Source: Burkholderiales bacterium
Lineage (GTDB): Bacteria > Pseudomonadota > Gammaproteobacteria > Burkholderiales > Burkholderiaceae_C
Assembly (NCBI GenBank): GCA_017307855.1
Contig: JAFKGD010000006.1
Location: 1 to 64,000 of the forward strand
Direction: 5' to 3'
Length of the DNA stretch: 64,000 bases
Shown here: one piece after another, positions 49,296-57,766 of the stretch
Layout: each line of letters begins with the position of its first letter
How positions within the stretch are numbered: position 1 is the first letter of the stretch
Position numbers and translations under genes: made by a program
Notes under the pieces: generated by a model
The model's input: the letters and a program-made list of their open reading frames with translations, nothing else
The model's database searches: none
Told to the model about the DNA's origin: nothing

Positions 49296-50095
49296 CTGCG
49301 CCGTGCCGGCTCGGACAACAGCTCTCTGTCGTACTTGAGCGCCACATAGCGGAAGAAGCACTCCAGGGCCACGAACAGGCAGTGCAGGAAGCCCGGGGCC
49401 CCGCACAGGAAACCCCGCTGGAAGAAATACAGGCGGATGAAGTTGCCCACCGCCGATCCCAGTCCACGCCAGATGCCGCCGCGCTTGCCGGCCGCCAGGC
49501 GCTTGGCCGCCCCCAGTTGCGCGTACTGCGCCAGCTTCACCAGACTGCCGTGCACGCTTTCACGCGAATAGTGCGGCATGCGCGCCTTGAAACGACGCAT
49601 CGGCACATCGGCCGGCTGCAGCACGGCGCCCTCGTGCACCATGCCTTCGAAGTGCGACAGCACGCGGCGCGGGAAAAAGCGGACCACGCCGCCGGAGCTG
49701 CGCATGCGCGTCAGCGGGCGGCCGAAGGCCACCTGTTCCCAGGCCACTTCGTAGACCGTGTTCCCGCCTGCCCGCACTGCGGCTTCGATCTCGGCCTGCA
49801 ATGCAGGCGTGATCTCTTCGTCGGCATCGAGGAAGAAGACGTAGTCGCCGGTGGCGTGCTCGAGCAGTCGGTTGCGCTGCGCCGCGAACCCCCGCCAGTC
49901 GGCATGGATGTGCACGGTGGCGCCCAGTTCGCGGGCGATCTCTACCGTGCGGTCACGGCTGCCGCTGTCGACCACGATCACCTCGTCGGCGAAGGCGGCG
50001 CTGCGCAGGCAGCCGGCAATGCGGCGCTCTTCGTTGAGCGTGAGCACGCCAATGGTCAGGCGCGGGCGGGTCGCGGTCGCGGCCGGTGTGTTCAT
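49292..50095 (-). CDS. Glycosyltransferase family 2 (WaaE/KdtX-like)
   Basis: A 267-residue GT-A-fold enzyme. The N-terminus TIGVLTLNEERRIAGCLRSA and the FFLDADEEIT metal/nucleotide motif (D-x-D) define family 2. The later VHEGAVLQ and the hydrophobic GFLCGAPGFLHCLFVALECFFRY tail are typical of LPS core beta-1,4-glucosyltransferases (WaaE/KdtX group). Together with the O-antigen ligase and the next glycosyltransferase it forms a small surface-polysaccharide locus. Confidence 0.88.
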   Translation of the reverse strand: MNTPAATATRPRLTIGVLTLNEERRIAGCLRSAAFADEVIVVDSGSRDRTVEIARELGATVHIHADWRGFAAQRNRLLEHATGDYVFFLDADEEITPALQAEIEAAVRAGGNTVYEVAWEQVAFGRPLTRMRSSGGVVRFFPRRVLSHFEGMVHEGAVLQPADVPMRRFKARMPHYSRESVHGSLVKLAQYAQLGAAKRLAAGKRGGIWRGLGSAVGNFIRLYFFQRGFLCGAPGFLHCLFVALECFFRYVALKYDRELLSEPARRS

Positions 50096-50109
50096 GCGGT
50101 GGCTCCGAT

Positions 50110-50997
50110 TCAGCGGCCGGCGAGTTGGCGCAGGCCCTGCACGCGGCCCCACGCCCGCGCGAGCAGCCGCGGCGAGGGCACCAGCGCGCGCACGGCCACA
50201 TGCGCCCAGGCCCGCACCAGCGTGCGGCGCAGCAGGCGGTCGCCGGCTTCGGCGCCCAGGTGCTTGCGCGCGAAGATGATCTTGGACTGCGCATGGTGCC
50301 AGCCACGCCAGTACTCGGCCGCCAGCGGCCGCGGGCCGCGCACCGAGCCGCGCGAGAGATGCACCACGCGGATGGACGGGTCGACCACGATCGGTGCGCG
50401 CGCATTGAACACGCGCAGGCACAGGTCTTCGTCCTCGTAGTAGAGGAAGAAGGCCGGATCGAAGAAACCCAGTGGCGCCATGCGCTCGCGGTCCAGCAGC
50501 ATCACGGCCGCGCAGGCGTAGCCCACGCAGAGCGGGCCCTCGGCGGCCCCGGTGCGGGGCGTCCATGCGTCGCGGGGCCAGCTGTAGTTGACCTCGTCGC
50601 GGCCGTCCGCACCCACGAGCTGCGGTACCCAGATGGTGGCTTCGGGCCAGCGCTGCGCGGTGTCGACCAGCGCCGCGACCTGAGAGGCGTCGATGCCGCA
50701 ATCGGGGTTGAGCAACAGCACGTAGCGCGTCGCGGCCTGCTCGATGCCACGGTTGTTGGCGACGCCATAGCCGAAGTTGCGCTCCAGCGCCACCAGTCGC
50801 GCCCGGGGCAGATGGCGGGCAACCGCCTCACGGCTGTCGTCGGCGCTGCCGTTGTCCACCACGATGAGGTGGGGCAACTGCGCCAGCCCCTGGGCCAGCG
50901 GTGCGATGCAATGGGCACTGTTGTAGGTCACGACGATCACCGTGACCTGGTCGAGCAACGCCTGCAGCGGCGCCCCGGGCGCAGCCATGGTGCTCAA
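50110..50997 (-). CDS. Glycosyltransferase family 2 (rhamnosyltransferase-like)
   Basis: A 295-residue GT2 enzyme. It shows TVIVVTYNSAHCIAPLAQGL, LIVVDNGSADDS, NFGYGVANNRGIEQAATRYVLLLNPDC with its metal/nucleotide Asp, and GFFDPAFFLYYEDEDLCLRV, the ED motif of WbbL-type rhamnosyl transferases. The ATG at 50997 overlaps the stop of the zinc-finger gene (ATGA). It ends 14 nt before the second glycosyltransferase. The donor sugar is not certain. Confidence 0.88.
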   Translation of the reverse strand: MSTMAAPGAPLQALLDQVTVIVVTYNSAHCIAPLAQGLAQLPHLIVVDNGSADDSREAVARHLPRARLVALERNFGYGVANNRGIEQAATRYVLLLNPDCGIDASQVAALVDTAQRWPEATIWVPQLVGADGRDEVNYSWPRDAWTPRTGAAEGPLCVGYACAAVMLLDRERMAPLGFFDPAFFLYYEDEDLCLRVFNARAPIVVDPSIRVVHLSRGSVRGPRPLAAEYWRGWHHAQSKIIFARKHLGAEAGDRLLRRTLVRAWAHVAVRALVPSPRLLARAWGRVQGLRQLAGR

Positions 50998-51203
50998 TGC
51001 GCGTGCCCGGCCACCTCGCCCGCCTTCAGCTGGTAGGTGGTGCCGCAGTAGGGGCAGCGGGCCTGGCCGGTGCGCGCCACGTCGAGGTAGACGCGCGGGT
51101 GGCCGTTCCAGAGCTTCATGTCGGCCTTGGCGCTGGGGCAGAACACGCCGCCCTGCGGGTTGAGGTCGCGGGCCAGGAGTTCGACGGTGGCGGTGGTGCT
51201 CAT
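50994..51203 (-). CDS. CHCC-type zinc-finger domain protein
   Basis: A 69-residue protein with a zf-CHCC motif: GGVFCPSAKADMKLWNGHPR, then ARCPYCGTTYQL. The Cys-x-His-x-Cys-x2-Cys pattern is the same as in the NDUFS6/13-kDa subunit of mitochondrial complex I. In Burkholderiales it commonly sits beside ilvE and is of unknown role. It lies 7 nt after ilvE and overlaps the glycosyltransferase start by 4 nt. Confidence 0.9.
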   Translation of the reverse strand: MSTTATVELLARDLNPQGGVFCPSAKADMKLWNGHPRVYLDVARTGQARCPYCGTTYQLKAGEVAGHAH

Positions 51204-51210
51204 GATGGGA

Positions 51211-52146
51211 TCAGACCTTGGTGAGCCAGTGGGCGTACTTGGGATTGCGGCCATTGACGATGTCGAAGAACGCGCTCTGGATCTTCGTGGTGATGGGGCC
51301 GCGCTCGCCGATGCCGATCTGCACGCGGTCCAGTTCGCGGATGGGCGTGACTTCGGCCGCCGTGCCCGTGAAGAACGCCTCGTCGGCAATGTAGACCTCG
51401 TCGCGCGTGATGCGCTTTTGCACGATGTCCAGGCCCAGATCCTTGGCGATGTGGAACACCGTGTTGCGCGTGATGCCGTTGAGCGCGCCGGCAGAGAGGT
51501 CGGGCGTGTAGATGACGCCGTTCTTGATGATGAAGATGTTCTCGCCCGCGCCTTCGGACACGAAACCCGAGCTGTCCAGCAGCAGCGCTTCGTCGTAGCC
51601 GTCGTCCACGGCTTCCATGTTGGCGAGGATCGAGTTGCTGTAGTTGCTCACGGCCTTGGCCTGCGTCATCGTGATGTTGACGTGATGGCGCGTGTAGCTC
51701 GACGTCTTGACGCGGATGCCGCGCCGCAGGCCTTCCTCGCCCAGGTATGCACCCCAGGCCCAGGCGGCCACCATGATGTGGATGGTGTTGCCCTTGGGGC
51801 TGACGCCCAGCTTCTCGGAGCCGATCCAGACCAGCGGACGCAGGTAGCAGCTCTCGAGCTTGTTCTCGCGCACGACCTGGCGTTGCGCCTCGTTCACCTG
51901 TTCCTTGGTGAAGGGAATGGTCATGCGCAGGATCTTGGCGCTGTTGAAGAGGCGCTCGGTGTGCTCTTCCAGGCGGAAGATCGCGGTGCCGCCCTCGGTG
52001 TTGTAGGCCCGCACGCCTTCGAACGCGCCGCAGCCGTAATGCAGCGTATGGCTGAGCACGTGGATCTTCGCGTCGCGCCATTCGACCAGTTGTCCGTCCA
52101 TCCAGATCTTGCCGTCGCGGTCGGCCATGGTGGGTGCTGCGCTCAT
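51211..52146 (-). CDS. ilvE: Branched-chain-amino-acid aminotransferase
   Basis: IlvE is the PLP enzyme for the last step of Ile, Leu and Val synthesis and the first of their breakdown. The 311-residue fold-type IV protein has HTLHYGCGAFEGVRAYNT, RLEEHTERLFNSAKIL, the PLP lysine in MTQAKAVSNYSNS and GFVSEGAGENIFII. The ATG at 52146 has AAGGA 8 nt upstream; the one at 52155 overlaps that site. A TAAAAT -10 (52198-52203, minus strand) may be its promoter. Confidence 0.96.
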   Translation of the reverse strand: MSAAPTMADRDGKIWMDGQLVEWRDAKIHVLSHTLHYGCGAFEGVRAYNTEGGTAIFRLEEHTERLFNSAKILRMTIPFTKEQVNEAQRQVVRENKLESCYLRPLVWIGSEKLGVSPKGNTIHIMVAAWAWGAYLGEEGLRRGIRVKTSSYTRHHVNITMTQAKAVSNYSNSILANMEAVDDGYDEALLLDSSGFVSEGAGENIFIIKNGVIYTPDLSAGALNGITRNTVFHIAKDLGLDIVQKRITRDEVYIADEAFFTGTAAEVTPIRELDRVQIGIGERGPITTKIQSAFFDIVNGRNPKYAHWLTKV

Positions 52147-52243
52147 CGATGTCATCCTTGGAAATTGGGAAAGGCGCGAGGGCGCCGGAACCGCGACATT
52201 TTAGGGATTCTGCGTCCCTGATCGCCGGCAGTCGGCTCGTCGG

Positions 52244-52675
52244 TCAGGGCGCTGCTGCGTCGTCGGCCGGCGCGGCGGCTCCGTCCACCGTCGGCCGCCA
52301 CAGTATCCACTTCACCAGCCGCCCGTCCTGGAATTCGCACGTCACGTGCGAGCCGCTGGCGTCTTCCCAGCGGAACACTTCCGGCTGAGCGCCTTCGGGC
52401 GATTGCTGCAGGCCGAGCGAGCGGGTCATGGCCATCACATGCAGCAGATTGACACCGGGCTTGAGCCGGGCGTTGAGCATCACGGCGCTGGCTACGAATC
52501 CCAGCGGTTGCTGCGAGGCGCGGCGCAGCACGTGCATCATGCGCGTGAAGTGCAGCAACAGGAACATCAGCATCGCACCGCCGGCCAGTGCCAGCCCGGC
52601 GCCACCGAAGCCGTTGTAGGCGACGATCAGGATCGCCACGCCCGCGACGGGCACAAGGAGTTTCTGGAACTTCAT
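52244..52675 (-). CDS. Hypothetical membrane protein
   Basis: A 143-residue protein I do not recognise. Two adjacent N-terminal hydrophobic segments (KLLVPVAGVAILIVAYNGFGG and AGLALAGGAMLMFLLLHF) suggest a membrane hairpin with the rest cytoplasmic. The soluble part contains VFRWEDASGSHVTCEFQ and WILWRPTVDG. It follows radA by 74 nt. The frame is open far upstream through the radA region, but that upstream sequence is a shadow. Confidence 0.68.
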   Translation of the reverse strand: MKFQKLLVPVAGVAILIVAYNGFGGAGLALAGGAMLMFLLLHFTRMMHVLRRASQQPLGFVASAVMLNARLKPGVNLLHVMAMTRSLGLQQSPEGAQPEVFRWEDASGSHVTCEFQDGRLVKWILWRPTVDGAAAPADDAAAP

Positions 52676-52749
52676 GACCCGGATTGTCGCAGCGCGGCGG
52701 CCCGGGCCGATGTGGCGACCACTTACCGCTGCGGGCGTACCCGCCGGGC

Positions 52750-54138
52750 TCAGAGTCCGCGCACCACGTCCATGGCTTCCTCGATGCGCTCGACCGCATG
52801 CACGGTGAGTCCCTCGAACGCCTTGTCGCCCTTTCTGGGCGCGTTGGCTCGGGGCACCACGGCCACGCTGAAGCCGAGCTTGGCGGCCTCGCGCAACCGC
52901 TCCTGACCGCGCGGCGCGGGTCGCACCTCTCCGGCCAGGCCGACTTCGCCGAAAGCGATGAACCCCTTGGGCAGCGCCTTGCCGCGCAGCGACGAGGTGA
53001 TGGCCAGCATGACGGCCAGATCGGCTGCCGGTTCGCTGATGCGCACGCCACCCACGGCGTTGACGAACACGTCCTGGTCCATGCAGGCCACGCCGGCGTG
53101 GCGGTGCAGCACGGCCAGCAGCATGGCGAGGCGGTCGCGTTCCAGGCCAACCGAGAGGCGGCGCGGGCTGGGCCCGCCCGAATCGACCAGCGCCTGGATT
53201 TCGACCAGCAGCGGCCGCGTGCCCTCCAGCGTGACCAGCACGCAGCTGCCGGGTACCGGCTCGCTGTGCTGCGAAAGGAAGATGGCGCTCGGGTTGGCGA
53301 CGCCCTTGAGGCCCTTCTCGGTCATGGCGAACACGCCGATCTCGTTGACGGCGCCGAAGCGGTTCTTGATCGCGCGCACGAGCCTGAAGCTGCTGTGCGT
53401 GTCGCCCTCGAAGTACAGCACCGTGTCGACCATGTGCTCCAGCACGCGCGGCCCGGCCAGCGCGCCCTCCTTCGTCACATGGCCCACCAGAACGATGGCC
53501 GTGCCTGAACTCTTGGCCGCGCGCGTGAGGTGGGCCGCGCATTCGCGCACCTGCGCCACCGATCCCGGGGCGCTGGTGAGCTGGTCCGAATAGACGGTCT
53601 GGATCGAATCGATGACGGCGACGGCCGGACGCCGCGCGTCGATGGTGGCGAGGATCTTCTCCAGCTGGATTTCGGCCAGCACGCCCACCGGGCTGCCCGC
53701 CAGCCCGAGCCGGCGTGCGCGCAGCGCGACCTGGGCCCCGCTTTCCTCGCCGGTCACATAGAGCGTGGGCAGTTGCGCGCGGGCCAGTGCGTCCAGCGCC
53801 TGCAGCAGCAGCGTGCTCTTGCCGATGCCGGGATCGCCGCCGATCAGCACCACACCGCCTTCCACGATGCCGCCGCCCAGCACGCGGTCGAGCTCGCCGA
53901 TGCCGGTGGGCGTGCGCGCCACGTCGGTGGCCTCGATCTCGGACAGCGCAGCGACTTCGGCCGTGCCGGCCAGCGATGCGAACTGCGGCGAGCTGAGCCG
54001 GTTCTTGCCGGCCGACGGGCTGTCGGCCACGGTTTCCACCAGCGTGTTCCAGGCGCCGCACGCCGGGCACTTGCCCAACCAGCGCGGGCTGGTACCGCCG
54101 CACTCGCTGCACGTGTAGATCGATTTTTCCTTGGCCAT
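52750..54138 (-). CDS. radA: DNA repair protein RadA
   Basis: RadA (Sms) is a RecA-related helicase that drives branch migration of recombination intermediates. The 462-residue protein has an N-terminal zinc finger (Cys10, Cys13, Cys24, Cys27), Walker A GGDPGIGKST, the family-specific KNRFGAVNEIG motif and a C-terminal Lon-protease-like domain (GVRISEPAADLAVMLAI; FGEVGLAGEVRP). The start MAKEKSIYTCSECG at 54138 is standard. It is divergent from the basic 172-residue protein gene. Confidence 0.97.
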   Translation of the reverse strand: MAKEKSIYTCSECGGTSPRWLGKCPACGAWNTLVETVADSPSAGKNRLSSPQFASLAGTAEVAALSEIEATDVARTPTGIGELDRVLGGGIVEGGVVLIGGDPGIGKSTLLLQALDALARAQLPTLYVTGEESGAQVALRARRLGLAGSPVGVLAEIQLEKILATIDARRPAVAVIDSIQTVYSDQLTSAPGSVAQVRECAAHLTRAAKSSGTAIVLVGHVTKEGALAGPRVLEHMVDTVLYFEGDTHSSFRLVRAIKNRFGAVNEIGVFAMTEKGLKGVANPSAIFLSQHSEPVPGSCVLVTLEGTRPLLVEIQALVDSGGPSPRRLSVGLERDRLAMLLAVLHRHAGVACMDQDVFVNAVGGVRISEPAADLAVMLAITSSLRGKALPKGFIAFGEVGLAGEVRPAPRGQERLREAAKLGFSVAVVPRANAPRKGDKAFEGLTVHAVERIEEAMDVVRGL

Positions 54139-54299
54139 GCGCCGAGTGTGCAGCATGGCGGGCCGCGCCGGCGCACACCGCAACCTGACTCCACGATCAG
54201 CAAGGCATGGTGTTGTCCGACAGGGCGAGCGCAGCGGCACGCCCAGAATGAATGGCTCCACCCCGTGTCACAACCCACCGGAAAAGGAGCATCCGACGC

Positions 54300-54818
54300 A
54301 TGGCGACCACGCTGACCCAGGCCCGCAATATCCTCACGGCGCCCGAACTCGACCTCTTCGCCCACAGCCGCACCGAGGGCCTCAAGGCCCTCACACCGGC
54401 GCGGCTGCGCGCCAAGCTCGTGCGGGCCCGGGCCCTGCGCGACAAGTACCAGGATCTCTATCGCCGCCAGTCGCTGGCCTCGCGCGAGCGCACCGCCAGC
54501 AAGCGCGGCGCCAGCGGCGAGGCGAACGAGCGCACACAGGCCAAGGCCGCCGTGTTCGCGGAAGTGATCGACCGTTTCGAGCAGCGCATCGCCTACTGCG
54601 AGGCGGTCGAGGCACGCGAGCAGGCCCGGCGCGAGGCTTCGGCGACACGCAAGGCGGCAGCGCCAGCAGGGCGCAAGGCGGCCGGTCCATCCACCCGGGC
54701 CCGCCAGGCTGCATCGAAGTCCGGAGCGCGCTCGAAGGCGCGCAGCGCCAGCAAGGGCATGGCCGCTGACGCGACGACAGCGCGCGGTGCACGCGCGCGC
54801 TCCCGCACCCAGCACTGA
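54300..54818 (+). CDS. Basic Ala/Arg/Lys-rich protein, unknown
   Basis: A 172-residue protein. The N-terminal 100 residues look helical and charged (APELDLFAHSRTEGLKALTP, KYQDLYRRQ). The C-terminal 70 are low-complexity Ala, Arg, Lys and Ser (KAAAPAGRKAAGPSTRARQ), like the tails of bacterial histone-H1-type proteins. A strong AAGGAG site supports the start. Nucleic-acid binding is plausible but only inferred from composition. It stands alone, divergent from radA and convergent with the SDR gene. Confidence 0.72.
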   Translation: MATTLTQARNILTAPELDLFAHSRTEGLKALTPARLRAKLVRARALRDKYQDLYRRQSLASRERTASKRGASGEANERTQAKAAVFAEVIDRFEQRIAYCEAVEAREQARREASATRKAAAPAGRKAAGPSTRARQAASKSGARSKARSASKGMAADATTARGARARSRTQH

Positions 54819-54848
54819 ACGACGCGGGCGGCGGCTCCGCTCGCAGGC

Positions 54849-55628
54849 CTAGATCAGGCCCTTGTACGAGCCGCCGTCGATCTGGATGTTCTGCCCGCAG
54901 ATGAACGACGCCTGTGTGCTGCACAGGAAGGCACACATGTCGGCGAACTCCTCCACCGTGCCGAAACGCTTCGCCGCCACCGTGTCGGCCAGCTTCTGGC
55001 GCGCCTCGTCGTAGCTGGTGCCATCCATCCTCGCCTGGCGCTCGGTGAGGAACTGCTGGCGCGGCGTGTCGATGCGCTCGGGCAGCAGGTTGTTGATCGT
55101 GACGTTGTCCACCACGGTCTCGGACGATATCGCCTTGCACACGGCCGTGAGCGCGGTGCGGGCCGAGGTGGACAGGCCCTGGTGCGCGCGCGGCGACTTC
55201 ACCATCGCCGAAGTGATATTGACGATGCGGCCGAACTTGCGCGCGCGCATGCCAGGCAGCAGCGCGCGGATCATCAGCACCGGCGCGAGCATGTTGGATT
55301 CGAACGCCTCCAGGTACTGATCGCGGCCCCAGTCCTGGAATTTTCCGGGCGCCGGGCCGGCGTTGTTGTTGACCAGGATGTCGGCCTCGGGGCAGGCGGC
55401 CACGAGCCTGGCGCGGCCTTCTTCCGTGGTGATGTCGGCCTGCACCGCGATCACCTCGCCACCCGTGGCTTCGCGGATCTCGCGCGCCGTGGCCTCCAGT
55501 GTTTCTGCCGTGCGCGCATTGATGACGACGGTGACGCCTTCGCGCGAAAGCGCCAGCGCGCAGGCGCGACCCAGTCCGGTAGACGACGCGCAGACGATGG
55601 CCTTGCGGCCCTTGATGTGCAGATCCAT
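54849..55628 (-). CDS. Atypical SDR-family oxidoreductase (no YxxxK)
   Basis: A 259-residue Rossmann-fold protein with CASSTGLG in the cofactor loop, ILVNNNAGPAPG and NITSAM. Where classical SDRs have Tyr-x3-Lys it reads GLSTSARTALTAV, with Ser153 and Arg157 in those positions. This LS-x-x-AR pattern marks a known divergent SDR branch often annotated as 3-oxoacyl-ACP reductase, though the usual proton relay is missing. It is divergent from hpaR across a 143-bp gap holding a palindrome, so it may be under HpaR control. Confidence 0.88.
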   Translation of the reverse strand: MDLHIKGRKAIVCASSTGLGRACALALSREGVTVVINARTAETLEATAREIREATGGEVIAVQADITTEEGRARLVAACPEADILVNNNAGPAPGKFQDWGRDQYLEAFESNMLAPVLMIRALLPGMRARKFGRIVNITSAMVKSPRAHQGLSTSARTALTAVCKAISSETVVDNVTINNLLPERIDTPRQQFLTERQARMDGTSYDEARQKLADTVAAKRFGTVEEFADMCAFLCSTQASFICGQNIQIDGGSYKGLI

Positions 55629-55733
55629 GAATGTGTCTCCCCGTCGGCGGGCCGCGCAAGGCGGCTCCGAGGTTGGTGATGGCGAGGGATTACCCCTAGC
55701 GTTTTGAGTGCGGGGATCACTTTACCAAAAATC

Positions 55734-55749
55734 ATTTAACCTGTTAAAT
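55734..55749. promoter_or_regulatory. Palindrome upstream of hpaR, likely MarR-type operator
   Basis: ATTTAAC-CT-GTTAAAT, a perfect 7-bp dyad in an AT-rich patch 22 nt before hpaR. MarR-family repressors bind dyads of this kind, and the site could control hpaR and the divergent SDR gene together. Confidence 0.6.
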
Positions 55750-55771
55750 ATCTGCAACCCGTTTCGCTCCC

Positions 55772-56239
55772 ATGCAACACCCTTTCAAGCACCGCAACCT
55801 GCCCCGGCTTCTGCTGCAGGCCCGCGAAGCCGTGATGGCGCACACGCGCCCCGGCCTGCGCGCGCACGGCCTGTCGGATCAGCAGTGGCGCGTGCTGCGC
55901 GTGCTGGGCGAGCACGGCACGGTGGAAACCGGGCGCGTGGCGCGCGAGGCCTTCATCTTGGGCCCCAGCCTCACGGGCGTGCTCGCACGGATGGAGCGCG
56001 ACGCCCTCATCACGCGCGAGCGCGATCCGGCCGACCAGCGCCGCACCGTGGTGCGCGCCACCGCTCGCGGCAAGCGGCTGGTGGCGAAGCTGTCGGGCAC
56101 CGTCGAGGCGCACTACGCCTGGATGGAACAGACGCTGGGCACCGAGCAGCTCGGGCAGCTCTACGCACTGCTGGACGCCGTGATCGCACTCGAGACGCCC
56201 GACGACGACAGCGACAGCGACGGCGAGCAAGACGCCTGA
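55772..56239 (+). CDS. hpaR: HpaR, MarR-family regulator of homoprotocatechuate degradation
   Basis: A 155-residue MarR-type repressor. It begins MQHPFKHRNLPRLLLQARE, the characteristic HpaR start. The winged helix follows: GLSDQQWRVLRVLGEHGTVE, then GPSLTGVLARMERDALI and the wing RERDPADQRRTVVRAT. In E. coli it represses the meta-cleavage hpa operon until homoprotocatechuate-pathway compounds bind. It is the first gene of the plus-strand hpa cluster, and its acidic C-terminal tail (DDDSDSDGEQDA) is unusual. Confidence 0.93.
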   Translation: MQHPFKHRNLPRLLLQAREAVMAHTRPGLRAHGLSDQQWRVLRVLGEHGTVETGRVAREAFILGPSLTGVLARMERDALITRERDPADQRRTVVRATARGKRLVAKLSGTVEAHYAWMEQTLGTEQLGQLYALLDAVIALETPDDDSDSDGEQDA

Positions 56240-56265
56240 CCCCTTTCAAGAAAGCCATTCACACC

Positions 56266-57726
56266 ATGCGCATCGACCACCTCATCGACGGCAAGGCCGT
56301 TGCCGGCACCGATTACTTCGAGACCGTGAACCCCGCCACGCAGGAGGTCCTGGCCGAAGTCGCCTCGGGCGGCGAGGCCGAAGTGAACGCAGCCGTCGCT
56401 GCGGCCAAGGCCGCATTTCCCAAGTGGGCCGGCCTGCCCGCCACCGAACGCGCGAAGCTCGTGCGAAAGCTGGGTGACCTGATCGCCCGACACGTGCCCG
56501 AGATCGCGCAGACCGAGACCAACGATTGCGGCCAGGTCATCGCGCAGACCGGCAAGCAACTGGTGCCGCGCGCGGCCGACAACTTCCACTACTTCGCCGA
56601 GATGTGCACGCGCGTGGACGGCCACACCTACCCCACGCCCACGCACCTCAACTACACGCTGTTCCACCCCGTGGGCGTGTGCGCGCTCATCAGCCCGTGG
56701 AACGTACCCTTCATGACGGCCACCTGGAAGGTCGCGCCCTGCCTGGCCTTCGGCAACACGGCCGTGCTCAAGATGAGCGAACTCTCGCCGATGACCGCCG
56801 CGCGGCTGGGCGAACTGGCGCTGGAGGCCGGCATTCCGCCGGGTGTGCTCAATCTCGTGCACGGCTATGGCAAACAGGCTGGCGAGCCGCTGGTGGCGCA
56901 CCGTGACGTACGCGCCGTCTCGTTCACCGGATCCACCGCCACCGGCAACCGCATCGTGCAGTCCGCCGGCCTCAAGAAGTTCAGCATGGAGCTGGGCGGC
57001 AAGAGCCCGTTCGTTGTTTTCGACGACGCCGACCTGCCCCGCGCACTCGACGCCGCCGTGTTCATGATCTTCTCCAACAACGGCGAGCGCTGCACCGCCG
57101 GCAGCCGCATCCTGGTGCAGCAGTCGATCTATGCCGACTTCGTCGCGAAGTTCGTCGAGCGCGCGAAGAAGATCACCGTCGGCGACCCGCTCGACGAGAA
57201 GACCATCGTCGGCCCGATGATCAGCCAGGCCCATCTGGCCAAGGTGCGCAGCTACATCGAACTGGGCCCCAGGGAAGGCGCAACGCTGCTGTGCGGCGGC
57301 CTCGATGCGCCCGCCGGCCTGCCGGATCGCGTGAAGCGCGGCAACTACGTGGCCCCCACGGTGTTCGCCGACGTGGACAACCGCATGCGCATCGCGCAGG
57401 AAGAAATCTTCGGCCCCGTGGCCTGCCTGATCCCGTTCAGGGACGAGGCCGATGCCATCCGCCTGGCCAACGACATCGAGTACGGCCTCTCCAGCTACGT
57501 CTGGACGGAGAACATCGGCCGCGCCCACCGCGTGGCCGCCGCCATCGAAGCCGGCATGTGCTTCGTCAACAGCCAGAACGTGCGCGACCTGCGCCAGCCC
57601 TTCGGCGGCACCAAGGCGAGCGGCACCGGCCGCGAAGGCGGCACCTGGAGCTACGAGGTGTTCTGCGAGCCGAAGAACGTGGCCGTCTCGCTGGGCGGCC
57701 ACCACATTCCGCACTGGGGCGTCTGA
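56266..57726 (+). CDS. hpaE: 5-carboxymethyl-2-hydroxymuconate semialdehyde dehydrogenase
   Basis: HpaE oxidises the ring-cleavage product of homoprotocatechuate (CHMS) to CHM with NAD. The 486-residue aldehyde dehydrogenase carries SPWNVPFMTATWKVAPCL, the glutamate in MELGGKSPF, and the catalytic cysteine in NNGERCTAGS. The hpaR and hpaD context selects this enzyme among similar dehydrogenases. It lies 26 nt after hpaR. Confidence 0.92.
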   Translation: MRIDHLIDGKAVAGTDYFETVNPATQEVLAEVASGGEAEVNAAVAAAKAAFPKWAGLPATERAKLVRKLGDLIARHVPEIAQTETNDCGQVIAQTGKQLVPRAADNFHYFAEMCTRVDGHTYPTPTHLNYTLFHPVGVCALISPWNVPFMTATWKVAPCLAFGNTAVLKMSELSPMTAARLGELALEAGIPPGVLNLVHGYGKQAGEPLVAHRDVRAVSFTGSTATGNRIVQSAGLKKFSMELGGKSPFVVFDDADLPRALDAAVFMIFSNNGERCTAGSRILVQQSIYADFVAKFVERAKKITVGDPLDEKTIVGPMISQAHLAKVRSYIELGPREGATLLCGGLDAPAGLPDRVKRGNYVAPTVFADVDNRMRIAQEEIFGPVACLIPFRDEADAIRLANDIEYGLSSYVWTENIGRAHRVAAAIEAGMCFVNSQNVRDLRQPFGGTKASGTGREGGTWSYEVFCEPKNVAVSLGGHHIPHWGV

Positions 57727-57766
57727 GGGCGCCACCCGCACACAGAAAAGCAAGGAGACAGACAAC

